In this document: piece after piece, positions 19,509-27,953 of the stretch
Position numbering within the stretch: the stretch's first letter is position 1
How the letters are laid out: every line of letters begins with the position of its first letter
Source of the DNA: Archaeoglobales archaeon
GTDB lineage: Archaea; Halobacteriota; Archaeoglobi; Archaeoglobales; Archaeoglobaceae
Assembly (NCBI GenBank): GCA_030055595.1
Contig: JASFYH010000016.1
Location: forward strand, 1 to 40,000
Reading direction: 5' to 3'
DNA: 40,000 bases
The notes under the pieces: model-generated
Databases searched by the model: none
What the model saw: the letters and a program-made list of their open reading frames with translations, nothing else
What the model was told of the DNA's origin: nothing
Position numbers and translations under genes: made by a program

Positions 19509-21698
19509 ATGGCTACAAGAGCTAAAAAATTTGTTGAGAAGATCGAAGAGCTAATGTGGAAGCCAGAAAGGATCAGAAACATGGGAATAGCGGCGCACAT
19601 AGATCATGGAAAGACCACGCTCAGCGATAGCTTGCTTGCAGGAGCGGGAATAATAAGCGATGAACTTGCGGGACAGCAGTTGTATCTTGACTACGACGAA
19701 CAGGAAAAGGAAAGAGGAATCACAATTAATGCTGCGAACGTTTCAATGGTTCACGAATACAACGGTGAAGATTACCTTGTTAACCTAATAGACACTCCCG
19801 GGCACGTTGACTTTGGCGGAGAAGTTACAAGAGCAATGAGAGCGGTTGATGGAGTCATAATCGTCGTCGATGCGGTCGAAGGAGTAATGCCTCAGACCGA
19901 AACAGTTGTAAGACAGGCTTTAAAGGAAGGAGTTAAGCCCGTGCTTTTCGTAAACAAAGTTGACAGGCTGATCAAGGAACTCCAGCTTACGCCCCAGCAG
20001 ATGCAGGAGAGGCTTATAAAGGTAATAAATGACGTTAATAAGCTATTGAAATCTGCAAAGCCTGATAAATTCAATGAATGGAGAATCGAAGTCGCTAAAG
20101 GAAACGTTGCCTTTGGCTCCGCTTTGCAGAAGTGGGGAATAAGTGTAAAATCCCAGAAAGACACGGGAATTGGATTCAAAGAAGTTTATGAATATCTAAA
20201 GAGAGGAGAAGCTAAGGAGCTTCATAAAAAGACTCCGCTTCATACAGTCATACTCGATATGGTCGTTCGACATCTTCCGAATCCAATTGAAGCACAGAAG
20301 GAAAGAATAAAGATCATCTGGAAAGGGGACTTGAACAGCGAAGTTGGCAAAGCAATGGTGAACTGCGATCCAAAGGGACCAGTTGTTTTGATGATCACAA
20401 AGATCGTCGTTGACCCGCAGGCGGGAGAAGTTGCGGTTGGCAGACTTTTCAGCGGAACCATTAAGCCAGGAACTGAGCTTTTCATCGTTGACAGAAGGGC
20501 GAAGAACAGAGTTCAGACCACTGGTCTTTACATGGGTCCAAGACGTGTGGAAGTCGAGGAAATCCCTGCGGGAAATATTGTGGCTCTTGTAGGTCTAAAA
20601 GACGTGATCTCAGGATCTACATGCACAGAACTTGAGAAGATCGAGCCATTCGAATCAATAAAGCACTACAGCGAACCAGTCGTTACGATGGCAATTGAAG
20701 CGAAGAACCCCAGAGACTTGCCAAAGCTTGTTGAGGTTTTAAGAAAGATCGTAAAAGAAGATCCGACTTTGCAGGTCACTTTAAATGAAGAAACTGGTGA
20801 GCATTTGCTAAGCGGAATGGGAGAACTGCACTTGGAGGTTAAAGTTGAGAAGATCAGGAGGGAATACAATCTCGAAGTTATAACCTCGCCACCAATAGTT
20901 GTGTTCAGAGAAACAGTCTCTTCAACGTCGCCGTCAGTTGAAGGAAAGTCACCGAACAAGCACAACAGGTTCTACATCGTCGTGGAACCTTTGCCAGAAG
21001 AAGTCTCAAGGAAATTCAAAGAAGGAGAAGTGGACTTCAAGATGGACAAGAAAGAACGCAGAAAGAAGCTTGAAGAGGCGGGACTGACTGGTGAAGAGGC
21101 AGCAGGAGCAACGGAGTTCTTTGAAGGCAATCTTTTCTGCGACGTCACCAAGGGGATCCAATATCTGAATGAGACAATGGAACTGATCCTCGAAGGCTTC
21201 AGAGAGGCTATGAGAACAGGTCCGCTGGCAAGAGAGCCATGCATGGGTATAAAGGTTAAGCTTGTTGACTGCAAGCTTCACGAGGATGCGGTTCACAGAG
21301 GACCAGCGCAGGTAATTCCAGCGGTTAGATCAGCGATCTTTGCTGCGATCTTGCAAGCGGAAGCGACTTTGCTTGAGCCCTATCAAAAGGTTTACATAAT
21401 GGCTCCCCAGACAATGATGGGAAACGTTACAAGGGAGATTCAAGGAAGAAGAGGGCAAATTTTAGACATAAAGATCGAAGGAGATACCGCAACACTCATT
21501 GCAAAGGCTCCCGTTAAGGAAATGTTTGGCTTTGCTGGAAGCATCAGGAGTGCAACCTCAGGAAAAGCGATCTGGAGCACAGAGCATGCAGGCTTTGAAA
21601 AGGTGCCACCAAGCTTGCTTGAAGAGTTCGTAATGGAAGTCAGAAAAAGAAAAGGCTTGAAGCTTGAAATTCCGAAACCGGAGGAATTCCTCGCTTGA
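19509..21698 (+). CDS. fusA: Translation elongation factor 2 (EF-2)
   Basis: GTPase that drives translocation on the ribosome. The 729 residues are normal for archaea. GTP-binding motifs are AHIDHGKT (29-36), DTPGHVDF and NKVD. The diphthamide site is H596 in [13 protein letters not shown], so the protein should be modified by the Dph enzymes and sensitive to ADP-ribosylating toxins of that class. ATG 19509 with [17 protein letters not shown] is the family start; an in-frame upstream start would run through the end of S7 and is rejected. EF-1 alpha and S10, which follow EF-2 in many archaea, are absent here. Confidence 0.97.
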   Translation: MATRAKKFVEKIEELMWKPERIRNMGIAAHIDHGKTTLSDSLLAGAGIISDELAGQQLYLDYDEQEKERGITINAANVSMVHEYNGEDYLVNLIDTPGHVDFGGEVTRAMRAVDGVIIVVDAVEGVMPQTETVVRQALKEGVKPVLFVNKVDRLIKELQLTPQQMQERLIKVINDVNKLLKSAKPDKFNEWRIEVAKGNVAFGSALQKWGISVKSQKDTGIGFKEVYEYLKRGEAKELHKKTPLHTVILDMVVRHLPNPIEAQKERIKIIWKGDLNSEVGKAMVNCDPKGPVVLMITKIVVDPQAGEVAVGRLFSGTIKPGTELFIVDRRAKNRVQTTGLYMGPRRVEVEEIPAGNIVALVGLKDVISGSTCTELEKIEPFESIKHYSEPVVTMAIEAKNPRDLPKLVEVLRKIVKEDPTLQVTLNEETGEHLLSGMGELHLEVKVEKIRREYNLEVITSPPIVVFRETVSSTSPSVEGKSPNKHNRFYIVVEPLPEEVSRKFKEGEVDFKMDKKERRKKLEEAGLTGEEAAGATEFFEGNLFCDVTKGIQYLNETMELILEGFREAMRTGPLAREPCMGIKVKLVDCKLHEDAVHRGPAQVIPAVRSAIFAAILQAEATLLEPYQKVYIMAPQTMMGNVTREIQGRRGQILDIKIEGDTATLIAKAPVKEMFGFAGSIRSATSGKAIWSTEHAGFEKVPPSLLEEFVMEVRKRKGLKLEIPKPEEFLA

Positions 21699-22207
21699 GG
21701 GAGCTTAGTGATAGGGAGCTTCGAGTTTTAAGAAAAGCCCTAAAATTTTTCAATTCTTTTGATTCTCTCAAAAATTTTAAGCTGGTCGCTGTTGACAGGG
21801 AGCTTTTTGCGGTCTCTCCTGAGCTTTACGATCTTTTGAAGCAAAAAAATCTTGAATGCATTGCTGGGGTAAAGGTTGGCGAAATCGGTAAAAGGCTAAG
21901 GCTAACTCTCGAAGGAGCTTTCTGGCTGATGAAGAATGAAAAGAAGAAAGTTTGGGTAAACGATCATGGCGAAACCTTGTTCTTATATGGCAGAGATATA
22001 TTTTCGGGTTCGATTGCTAAAGTGGGCGAGTTTGAGGAGAACGAAGTTGTTTTTGTATGCAACAAATACGGGGACATCTTGGGAATAGGAAGAAGCAGGT
22101 TTAAATCGTCCGAGTTCGTAAAATTACCAGCAGACAGAGTTGTAATCGAGAATTTGGTCGACAGGGGAGTTTATCTCAGGCATGATAAACTTTACTCATC
22201 CTTTTAG
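21695..22207 (+). CDS. Nip7-like PUA-domain protein (ribosome biogenesis type)
   Basis: A 170-residue protein resembling archaeal Nip7 homologues: an alpha/beta N-terminal domain and a C-terminal PUA domain (about 88-165, with [20 protein letters not shown], then [17 protein letters not shown]). Eukaryotic Nip7 works in 60S subunit biogenesis, and archaeal versions bind U-rich RNA. The start is TTG, overlapping the EF-2 stop as TTGA. GGAGG at 21680-21684 supports initiation there, and no ATG is close. Its coupling to EF-2 at the end of the translation operon fits a ribosome-related role. Confidence 0.8.
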   Translation: MRELSDRELRVLRKALKFFNSFDSLKNFKLVAVDRELFAVSPELYDLLKQKNLECIAGVKVGEIGKRLRLTLEGAFWLMKNEKKKVWVNDHGETLFLYGRDIFSGSIAKVGEFEENEVVFVCNKYGDILGIGRSRFKSSEFVKLPADRVVIENLVDRGVYLRHDKLYSSF

Positions 22208-22223
22208 CATAAAAATATAAAAA

Positions 22224-22502
22224 TCATAATTTCTTTATGAGTTCGTCCACTGGCACTGCGGGCATCGTCACCGTTCTTATCGTCCCCCTGCTTGCAAGCT
22301 CCAACATAGCCTTCATTACAGTCGCGTTATCGCTTGCTTCGACTATGTTGACGAAGTCGTATTCGCCAAAGACCGCGAACTGCTCCAAAACTTTTACTCC
22401 CATCTTCTCAAGCTCCTGATTTACTTCCTTTATTCTCTGGGGCTTCTCCTTCAGAGTCTTTGCTCCTTCGTCCGTCAGTCTTGAAAGCACTACGAACTTC
22501 AT
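22224..22502 (-). CDS. GYD-domain protein
   Basis: A 92-residue alpha/beta-barrel dimer-type protein of the GYD family, named for its conserved Gly-Tyr-Asp. Here the motif reads FGEYDFVNIVEA, where E-Y-D replaces G-Y-D. The opening MKFVVLSRLTDEGAKTL and the end IRTVTMPAVPVDELIKKL are typical. Function is unknown in the family. A Shine-Dalgarno site AGGTGA lies six bases before the ATG, and a TATA-like tttttatgct sits about 33 bases upstream, so it is probably monocistronic. Confidence 0.85.
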   Translation of the reverse strand: MKFVVLSRLTDEGAKTLKEKPQRIKEVNQELEKMGVKVLEQFAVFGEYDFVNIVEASDNATVMKAMLELASRGTIRTVTMPAVPVDELIKKL

Positions 22503-22589
22503 TTTCTCACCTGATTAAATGTTGAAAATTAGCATAAAAAACTTTTGGTATTTTATTCTTGACACTTAAATAATCGAAAAATTTGAGAC

Positions 22590-23249
22590 TTAACTCAGCA
22601 CTCTCAAATGCAAGAGCAAACCTTCGCCAAGTCTCTCCACTGAAACAATTTCTACTTTTAAGGGAGCTGAAAAAGAGCTACCGTCGCAGATCGTTGGTGA
22701 TTTGGCTCCCCCGATTATTATAGGGGCATAATAAATGAAGATCTCGTCAACAAAACCCTCTTTGAGCAGTGAAGAGATCAAAGTGCCACCACCTTCGACC
22801 ATTAACTTCCTGACCCCTTTATTGTAGAGATCTTCAAGCAATGCCTTTAGATCAACTTTTTCCTCGCCGAAAACAACGACTTCTGCTTTTTTCGATATTT
22901 TTTCCACTCTGCTCAGATCTGCAAGCTTTGAAACCGCAACTATAACCTTCCCATTAAAAACTTCTGCATCCTCAGGAATCCTGCATTTGCTGTCTACCAC
23001 AACTTTGATCGGATTCTCAGTCTTCCCCTCTAAAAGCCTCTTATCTCTCAATTCTTTGCTTTTAACGTTCAATTTTGGATTGTCCGCAAGTATTGTGCCA
23101 ATTCCCACCATTATGGCATCCGCTTCAGCACGAAGTTCATCAACTCTTTGCAAATCTTCTTTGCATGAAATTCTAAGCTGTTTTCTTGTTTCATCGCTGA
23201 TCTTTCCATCCAAACTTGAAGCAACGTTGACTAAAACATGAGGTTTCAT
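22590..23249 (-). CDS. arfC: 2,5-diamino-6-ribosylamino-4(3H)-pyrimidinone 5'-phosphate reductase
   Basis: NADPH-dependent reductase of the archaeal/fungal riboflavin route (RibD C-terminal domain, Rib7 type). It reduces the ribosyl side chain to ribityl. The product pathway also supplies the F420 chromophore. Of its 219 residues, VASSLDGKIS is at 8-17, VGIGTILADNPKLNVK in the middle, the cofactor motif MVEGGGTLISSLLKEGFVDE at about 154-173, and PIIIGGAKSPT follows. Length is normal. One base separates it from the upstream DUF555 gene, so the two form an operon. Confidence 0.93.
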   Translation of the reverse strand: MKPHVLVNVASSLDGKISDETRKQLRISCKEDLQRVDELRAEADAIMVGIGTILADNPKLNVKSKELRDKRLLEGKTENPIKVVVDSKCRIPEDAEVFNGKVIVAVSKLADLSRVEKISKKAEVVVFGEEKVDLKALLEDLYNKGVRKLMVEGGGTLISSLLKEGFVDEIFIYYAPIIIGGAKSPTICDGSSFSAPLKVEIVSVERLGEGLLLHLRVLS

Positions 23250-23250
23250 A

Positions 23251-23592
23251 CTACTCGATCTTTACTACTTCCAGAACTTCTAACGGAACATTCGGCATTC
23301 TCTTTCCAATTTCAGCTCTTGCAATTTTTATTGCATGCTCCTCGCTTTCCGCATTGAAAACCTTCATCTCAAAGACCAGCCCAACTAAAGCGGTCTTCGA
23401 GATCAGCAAAGCGGATTTAAAAGTCTCACCACATTTTGGACACTCTATTCCACCTACATCAACTCGAACAAAGCTTAGATCAGGATTCAACTTTTTTCCC
23501 GCTTCAGCAATGGCTATGTTGATCGCATCTTCAACGCTTTTAGCCTTCTTTACGATCCAACCCGCCTGAAGCACGACATTGTAGTCTGGCAT
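23251..23592 (-). CDS. DUF555 (UPF0212) family protein
   Basis: A 113-residue archaeal conserved protein of unknown function. The family start MPDYNVVLQAGWIVKKAKSV and the repeated helix motifs AINIAIAEAGKKLNP and AIKIARAEIGKRMPNVP give an internal two-fold look. A CPKC pair (GIECPKCGETF) could bind zinc. It has its own TATA box (23616-23627) and is one base upstream of arfC. This suggests a connection with flavin or deazaflavin synthesis, but that is only context. Confidence 0.85.
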   Translation of the reverse strand: MPDYNVVLQAGWIVKKAKSVEDAINIAIAEAGKKLNPDLSFVRVDVGGIECPKCGETFKSALLISKTALVGLVFEMKVFNAESEEHAIKIARAEIGKRMPNVPLEVLEVVKIE

Positions 23593-23615
23593 CTCAAAGG
23601 CACTCTTTGAAGGGG

Positions 23616-23627
23616 AATATAATTTTT
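23616..23627 (-). promoter_or_regulatory. TATA box for DUF555-arfC operon
   Basis: On the - strand, aaaaaattatat is centred about 28 bases before ATG 23592, in the 45-base gap after the DedA gene. Confidence 0.45.
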
Positions 23628-23637
23628 TGCTATTTTT

Positions 23638-24228
23638 TTATCTGTTCTCAAAAAAATCCTCAAAAAATCTTTTCCAGTTGAATTTTAGCACGAAGATTGT
23701 AAATAAGACGGTTGCGACAAGGAATATTGCAAAACTGAATTCAAAGTTGTCTGTGTAGCTCTCGATGATTTCCATGCCGACTTTTCCTGCAAGCATAACA
23801 TAGCTTGTGACGACTATTTTTCCGCAGAGAACCGCTATGAAGTAGTGGAGCAATCTAAACTGCGCCATGCCGAGGGGAATGTATAGAACGTCATCTGGTA
23901 GCGGGGATGCTGCAAATAAGAAGATTGCAAAAATTCCCCACCTTCTAAGAAGTCTTTGGAAGAATAATAAGTTTTCTTTGGTTTTCTCTGGAAGTGTATG
24001 ACCTATACCACGCCCGAGGAAGTAAATTACAACTTTTCCAAGTGAAGCTCCAAGCGCGGAAAGAACCGCTACAGCGAGCAATTCCCAGAAATTCAGAAAT
24101 GGGGTTATAAGGATGAGAAAGTTCAAATATGGCACACCTACAAATGGGATTGAGTTTGAAATAAGAGATAGCAGGAATACTCCAATAAAACGATACTCTA
24201 TGAGGGTCTCTGCGATCGTTTCTATCAT
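23638..24228 (-). CDS. DedA/VTT-domain membrane protein
   Basis: A 196-residue integral membrane protein of the DedA/SNARE-associated (VTT) family. Several bacterial members flip undecaprenyl phosphate or phospholipids. The hallmark segment FAASPLPDDVLYIPLGMAQF is at about 105-124, followed by a re-entrant/TM part. The early segment GVPYLNFLILITPFLNFWEL, with small-residue helices such as LSALGASLGKVVIYFLGRGIG, fits the fold. Four or more hydrophobic helices are visible. The ATG abuts the argS stop codon with no gap. A carrier-lipid scramblase is possible but not shown. Confidence 0.85.
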   Translation of the reverse strand: MIETIAETLIEYRFIGVFLLSLISNSIPFVGVPYLNFLILITPFLNFWELLAVAVLSALGASLGKVVIYFLGRGIGHTLPEKTKENLLFFQRLLRRWGIFAIFLFAASPLPDDVLYIPLGMAQFRLLHYFIAVLCGKIVVTSYVMLAGKVGMEIIESYTDNFEFSFAIFLVATVLFTIFVLKFNWKRFFEDFFENR

Positions 24229-25860
24229 TCACATCTTCTCGATCACTGGAATGCCCATTAGTTCAAGCCCAATCTTGAGGACTTTGCTAACAGCAGATAC
24301 TATTGCTATTCTGTTCCTTCTAAGCTCGTCTTCCGCTTTAAGCACTGGGTAATCTCTGTAAAATTCGTTGAATTTTGAGGCGAGGCTGAGCATATACTCG
24401 GCGAAGAGATTCGGTCGGACTTCATTCACAACTCTGTAAACGTAAAAAGGCATCTTAGAAAGCAAAATCACAAGCTCTCTTTCAGGTTTTTCGCAAAGTT
24501 CTGACGAGAACTCTGGTTCTTCGTCGCTTTTTCTGAGTATACTGCAAGCCCTTGAATACGTATACTGGATGTAGCTTGCAGTTTGACGCTCAAAGTCCAA
24601 AGCCTTGCTCATGTCGAAAATCATGGGCTTTTCGGGAGCAACCTTTAGAAAGTCAAATCTTATAGCTCCAATTGCCACCGCCTCAGCTATTCTCTCGATC
24701 TCTTCTGCTGAGAATTCCCTGTTAGTTATGATCTTCTTTGCCTCCTCTTTGACTTTATCTATCAGCTCGTCCGCAGAAATGAATTTACCCCTTCTCGTGC
24801 TCATTCTCCCTTCGGGCAGAGAGACGAATTCAAAGAAAACGATCTCGGGTCTCTTAATCCCAAGGATCTCCAAGAGCTTTAAAAGCTGTGCTCCATAAAG
24901 CTTGTGATCCGCCCCCCAGACGTTGATCATCCTATCAAAATTTTCACTCTTCCAGAGATGATATGCCAGATCTCTTGTGACGTAAAGAGATGTGCCGTTC
25001 TCTCTTCTTATGACAACTTCTTTATCAAAGCCTTCAAGTTCTATGATCCAAGCCTTTTCTTTTTTTATCAAATTCTTCGAATCAAGGAGTTTTAGGATCT
25101 TTTCCACATAGCCACTTCTAATGAAATCGCTCTCCCATACAAATTCGTCGTGTTCAACGTTCAGCTTTTTCATGGTTTCTTTTATACCATCCATTGCCTT
25201 ATCTATGGCACTTCTAAATTTTTTCGCAGTCTCTTCATCCAATTTTTCGTATTTCAGCATCAATTCTTCAACTTTCTTTTCAAGTTCTGGCTCGCTCTCG
25301 AGCAATTTATTTGCGGAAATGTAAGCATCCGCAATCGCATGATCTGGTTTTTTATCGGGCAAACCAAATTTCTCAACACCAAGAACTGTTATAGCCATCT
25401 GCCTACCCATGTCGTTTATGTAGTAATGGGTTCTCACGTTGAAACCCGCTTTTATGAAGATCCTCGTCAGGGTGTCACCAATGATCGAATTGCGAATGTG
25501 CCCTATGTGCAACGGTCCGTCAGGATTTGCAGATGTGTGTTCGATCAGAACATTACCGCTCAATCCTAAAGCTCCGTAGTTGTTATCGCTCAGGATCACA
25601 TCGATCGTGTCTTCCAGAAACTCGTAGTTGGCAAAAAGATTTATGTAACCGCCAACACTCTCGATCTTTCCAATGTAGCCTATCGGTGTAATTTTGTCTA
25701 CGATTTCATTTGCAACTTCCTTAGAGTTCAAATTCTTTTCCTTAGCTATTTTGAATGCTATGGTAGTTGCAAGATCCGCATATTCGCTCTCTTTTATAAA
25801 TTTCTCATCTCCATATTCTCCCAAGCTTTTTATGGCATCCTTAATGAGATTGAGGAACAT
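24229..25860 (-). CDS. argS: Arginyl-tRNA synthetase
   Basis: Class I synthetase that charges tRNA-Arg. Its 543 residues include the N-terminal Add1-type domain, the HIGH motif at 118-121 within PDGPLHIGHIRNSIIGDTL, and the KMSKS-equivalent loop GRMSTRRGKFISADEL, in which Met-Ser-Thr-Arg-Arg replaces KMSKS. The C-terminal DALR anticodon domain contains QTASYIQYTYSRACSILRKS and ends ELMGIPVIEKM. Length is normal. Its own TATA box (25879-25890) lies 25 bases before the ATG. Confidence 0.97.
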   Translation of the reverse strand: MFLNLIKDAIKSLGEYGDEKFIKESEYADLATTIAFKIAKEKNLNSKEVANEIVDKITPIGYIGKIESVGGYINLFANYEFLEDTIDVILSDNNYGALGLSGNVLIEHTSANPDGPLHIGHIRNSIIGDTLTRIFIKAGFNVRTHYYINDMGRQMAITVLGVEKFGLPDKKPDHAIADAYISANKLLESEPELEKKVEELMLKYEKLDEETAKKFRSAIDKAMDGIKETMKKLNVEHDEFVWESDFIRSGYVEKILKLLDSKNLIKKEKAWIIELEGFDKEVVIRRENGTSLYVTRDLAYHLWKSENFDRMINVWGADHKLYGAQLLKLLEILGIKRPEIVFFEFVSLPEGRMSTRRGKFISADELIDKVKEEAKKIITNREFSAEEIERIAEAVAIGAIRFDFLKVAPEKPMIFDMSKALDFERQTASYIQYTYSRACSILRKSDEEPEFSSELCEKPERELVILLSKMPFYVYRVVNEVRPNLFAEYMLSLASKFNEFYRDYPVLKAEDELRRNRIAIVSAVSKVLKIGLELMGIPVIEKM

Positions 25861-25878
25861 GCATAGAGTTCTGGTTAT

Positions 25879-25890
25879 GATTTAAATATT
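25879..25890 (-). promoter_or_regulatory. TATA box for argS
   Basis: On the - strand, aatatttaaatc is centred about 25 bases before ATG 25860, which predicts a leaderless argS-dedA transcript. Confidence 0.5.
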
Positions 25891-25912
25891 TCACCAAGTT
25901 TTCCCTTCGAGC

Positions 25913-26875
25913 TTATTCTACGGATTTTTCAAGAACATAGATCCTCCTCGTAAGGGAACCGTGAACTCTGTGATTGATCTTGAAAACGATCCTAAGGGGG
26001 AGCACCTTTAGATCCAAATTTGTCACCAGCACCGCTCTGGAACCATTTTTCAGGACTCTGCAGATCTCTTGGAAACTCTTTGAGTATAATTCCTCTCTCG
26101 TTCCGCTGCGTGTTGCTTTGAAATATGGGTAGTCTGTAACGATCCCATCAAAAGCTCGATCTTTGAAAGGCATCTCTCTTACATCGCCTTGGAGAACTTC
26201 ACCTCTGAGACAAAAAAATTCGAGATTTTTTCTACATCCTTCGACAATGTCTCTATAGAAATCCATACCGCAAAAATTCAGCCCCATTAGTCCAGCTTCA
26301 ATCAAAAATGAGCCAGTTCCACACATCGGATCCAAAATTAATCCTTTTTTCAGTGAAACCAAATTGACAATCGCCCTTGAAAGCTTTGGCAGTATTACGA
26401 TCGGCATGAAAAAAGGTCTCTTATTTGGCATTCTTTCACGAAACTGCTTTTTGTTTTGCTTAAACCTCAGCAAACCGATATGGCATGCTTTTGGTGTGAA
26501 ATAAACCCTTAATAGGTTATCAGGACTTTTTAAATCGATTTTGTATCCTTTTTTCCATAAAATTGCTCCAAGCTTTTTCTCAAGTTCTGGATCCGATTTT
26601 ATACCGATTCCACTCACCCGAACGCAACAAGAACCTTCTAAGTATAAATTCTCAAATTGATCTCGAAGCTCATTAAAAGAACATGAAGCAACCGATTCGC
26701 AGAGCTCATGAGTCATTGCGAGACGTTCAAAAAATTTTTCTCCTTTGTAGTCAAGCAAAAGTATGCGTTCGTCCAGTTCATAGTGCAATATTTTACCAAA
26801 GGCTTTTGCAAGGCTCAAAACTTCAGCTTTTGCCAATTCGAGATTCTCACCAGAAAGTAAGAAGAGAGATCTCAT
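25913..26875 (-). CDS. THUMP-domain tRNA (guanine-N2) methyltransferase, Trm-G10-like, with variant catalytic motif
   Basis: Related to archaeal Trm-G10, which methylates N2 of G10 in tRNA using SAM. In 320 residues, the N-terminal ferredoxin-like and THUMP region spans about 1-140. The SAM-binding motif LDPMCGTGSFLIEAGLMG is at 181-198, an acidic motif GMDFYRDI at 203-210, and GDVREMPF precedes motif IV. Motif IV is DYPY (248-251) rather than the usual D/N-P-P-Y. The segment after it (FKATRSGTREELYSKSF) resembles the family. The start overlaps the srp19 stop by ATGA. Substrate assignment rests on domain order; the motif change makes catalysis less certain. Confidence 0.82.
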   Translation of the reverse strand: MRSLFLLSGENLELAKAEVLSLAKAFGKILHYELDERILLLDYKGEKFFERLAMTHELCESVASCSFNELRDQFENLYLEGSCCVRVSGIGIKSDPELEKKLGAILWKKGYKIDLKSPDNLLRVYFTPKACHIGLLRFKQNKKQFRERMPNKRPFFMPIVILPKLSRAIVNLVSLKKGLILDPMCGTGSFLIEAGLMGLNFCGMDFYRDIVEGCRKNLEFFCLRGEVLQGDVREMPFKDRAFDGIVTDYPYFKATRSGTREELYSKSFQEICRVLKNGSRAVLVTNLDLKVLPLRIVFKINHRVHGSLTRRIYVLEKSVE

Positions 26876-27156
26876 TTCTTTTTCCTTTTCTCTCTGATCT
26901 CGAGAATTTTGTTCGCTATATTTAACATGAGCTCCTTTTTCTTAGTATCTCCTTCGATTACAACTCTTCCACCTTCTTCCCACCAGCTCCTTGGATACTT
27001 CTTGTTCTCAACCTGAAAATTCAGCCCAAGTTCTTTGCAAGCCTGTGCCAATTCCTGCAATCTGACATTTGGAACCGCAAATCGCTTTGGTATCTTTCTT
27101 CCTTCAGCTATCGTCTTCTTGGCATCCAAGTTTGCCACCCAAATCACGTGCTTCAT
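26872..27156 (-). CDS. srp19: Signal recognition particle 19 kDa protein
   Basis: Binds helices 6 and 8 of archaeal 7S RNA and allows SRP54 binding for membrane targeting. The 94 residues carry the family pattern: VIWVANLDAKKTIAEGRKIP, KRFAVPNVRLQELAQACKEL, and the sequence KKYPRSWWEEGGRVVIE. The C-terminus is lysine-rich. Two bases separate it from the upstream CBS-ParB gene, and it overlaps the methyltransferase gene, so it lies inside the purQ-led operon. Confidence 0.95.
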   Translation of the reverse strand: MKHVIWVANLDAKKTIAEGRKIPKRFAVPNVRLQELAQACKELGLNFQVENKKYPRSWWEEGGRVVIEGDTKKKELMLNIANKILEIREKRKKK

Positions 27157-27158
27157 GG

Positions 27159-27953
27159 CTATCCCATATTCCTAAAGGTTATCTCAACAAGAGGATGTGG
27201 AACGTCTTCGATTATTTCCACATCCTTAAGAGAGTTCAAACCCTTCTTCTTAGCCATTTTTTCAATCCCAAGCTCAAAATCCCCATTTACCTCAATTATA
27301 TAGGCATCAAGTTTCTCTATTCCAAGTCTTAAGGCTGCAATCGCTCTGTGATGTCCGTCCACGAGAAAGAAGCGGGAATCTTTTTTTATGACAATTACTG
27401 GTTCAGCAAGTCCACGTCTAATCTCGTGAATTCTCCCTTTCAGCTCGTCTGCATAAACCTTACTCTGCGTTGGAATAAGCTTCGAAACCTCAACTTTGCC
27501 CACATGAACTTCTGTTTTAACACCGTGAACTTTTTCAATCGTTGTTCTTAATTTCTCAACCTTCGAAGGATCCGCTCTCTCAATCTGGCTCCTGATCACG
27601 TCCGCATTTGAGATTATACCAACAAGTCTATCGGAGTCGTCAACAACTGGGAGCTTTGAATGTCCCGTGCGGAACATGATTCTCGCAGCATCACGCAGAT
27701 CCATGAATTCTCTTGCTACATAAAGCTGTTTTGACATCACGTCTCCGATCTTCAAATCTGGTCTTAGCCCCACAATGTCAACTGCAGACACATAGCCTAT
27801 TACTTTAATATTAGAATCAACAACTGGGAAACTATCATGTCCCGTCTTTTTTATAAGCTCGATCGCATCCGCGACTGTGTTATCTGGCTTTAAGGTATAA
27901 ACGCTCCTCGTCATGTAATCCGCGACCTTTAATTTCATCGACTCAGTATTCAT
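27159..27953 (-). CDS. CBS-pair protein fused to a ParB/Srx-fold (SerK-like) domain
   Basis: Two CBS motifs (about 10-65 and 72-125) form an adenine-nucleotide-sensing module. A ParB/sulfiredoxin-fold domain follows at about 150-255, with the nucleotide-site signature DGHHR at 199-203. In Thermococcus, a protein of this fold once annotated ParB was shown to be an ADP-dependent free-serine kinase (SerK). The 264-residue protein is therefore as likely to be a small-molecule kinase controlled by nucleotide binding as a nuclease or partition protein. No parA-type partner or DNA-binding helix-turn-helix is present. The ATG overlaps the purQ stop as ATGA. Function is inferred, not proven. Confidence 0.8.
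   Translation of the reverse strand: MNTESMKLKVADYMTRSVYTLKPDNTVADAIELIKKTGHDSFPVVDSNIKVIGYVSAVDIVGLRPDLKIGDVMSKQLYVAREFMDLRDAARIMFRTGHSKLPVVDDSDRLVGIISNADVIRSQIERADPSKVEKLRTTIEKVHGVKTEVHVGKVEVSKLIPTQSKVYADELKGRIHEIRRGLAEPVIVIKKDSRFFLVDGHHRAIAALRLGIEKLDAYIIEVNGDFELGIEKMAKKKGLNSLKDVEIIEDVPHPLVEITFRNMG

Noticed and set aside
25150-25569. 139-residue open frame antisense to argS
   Set aside because: It lies wholly within argS, and the translation is Phe/Cys-rich with no recognisable family.
27159-27953. Chromosome partition protein ParB
   Set aside because: No ParA, no helix-turn-helix and no parS-like sites; the ParB-fold also occurs in small-molecule kinases, so that name would mislead.
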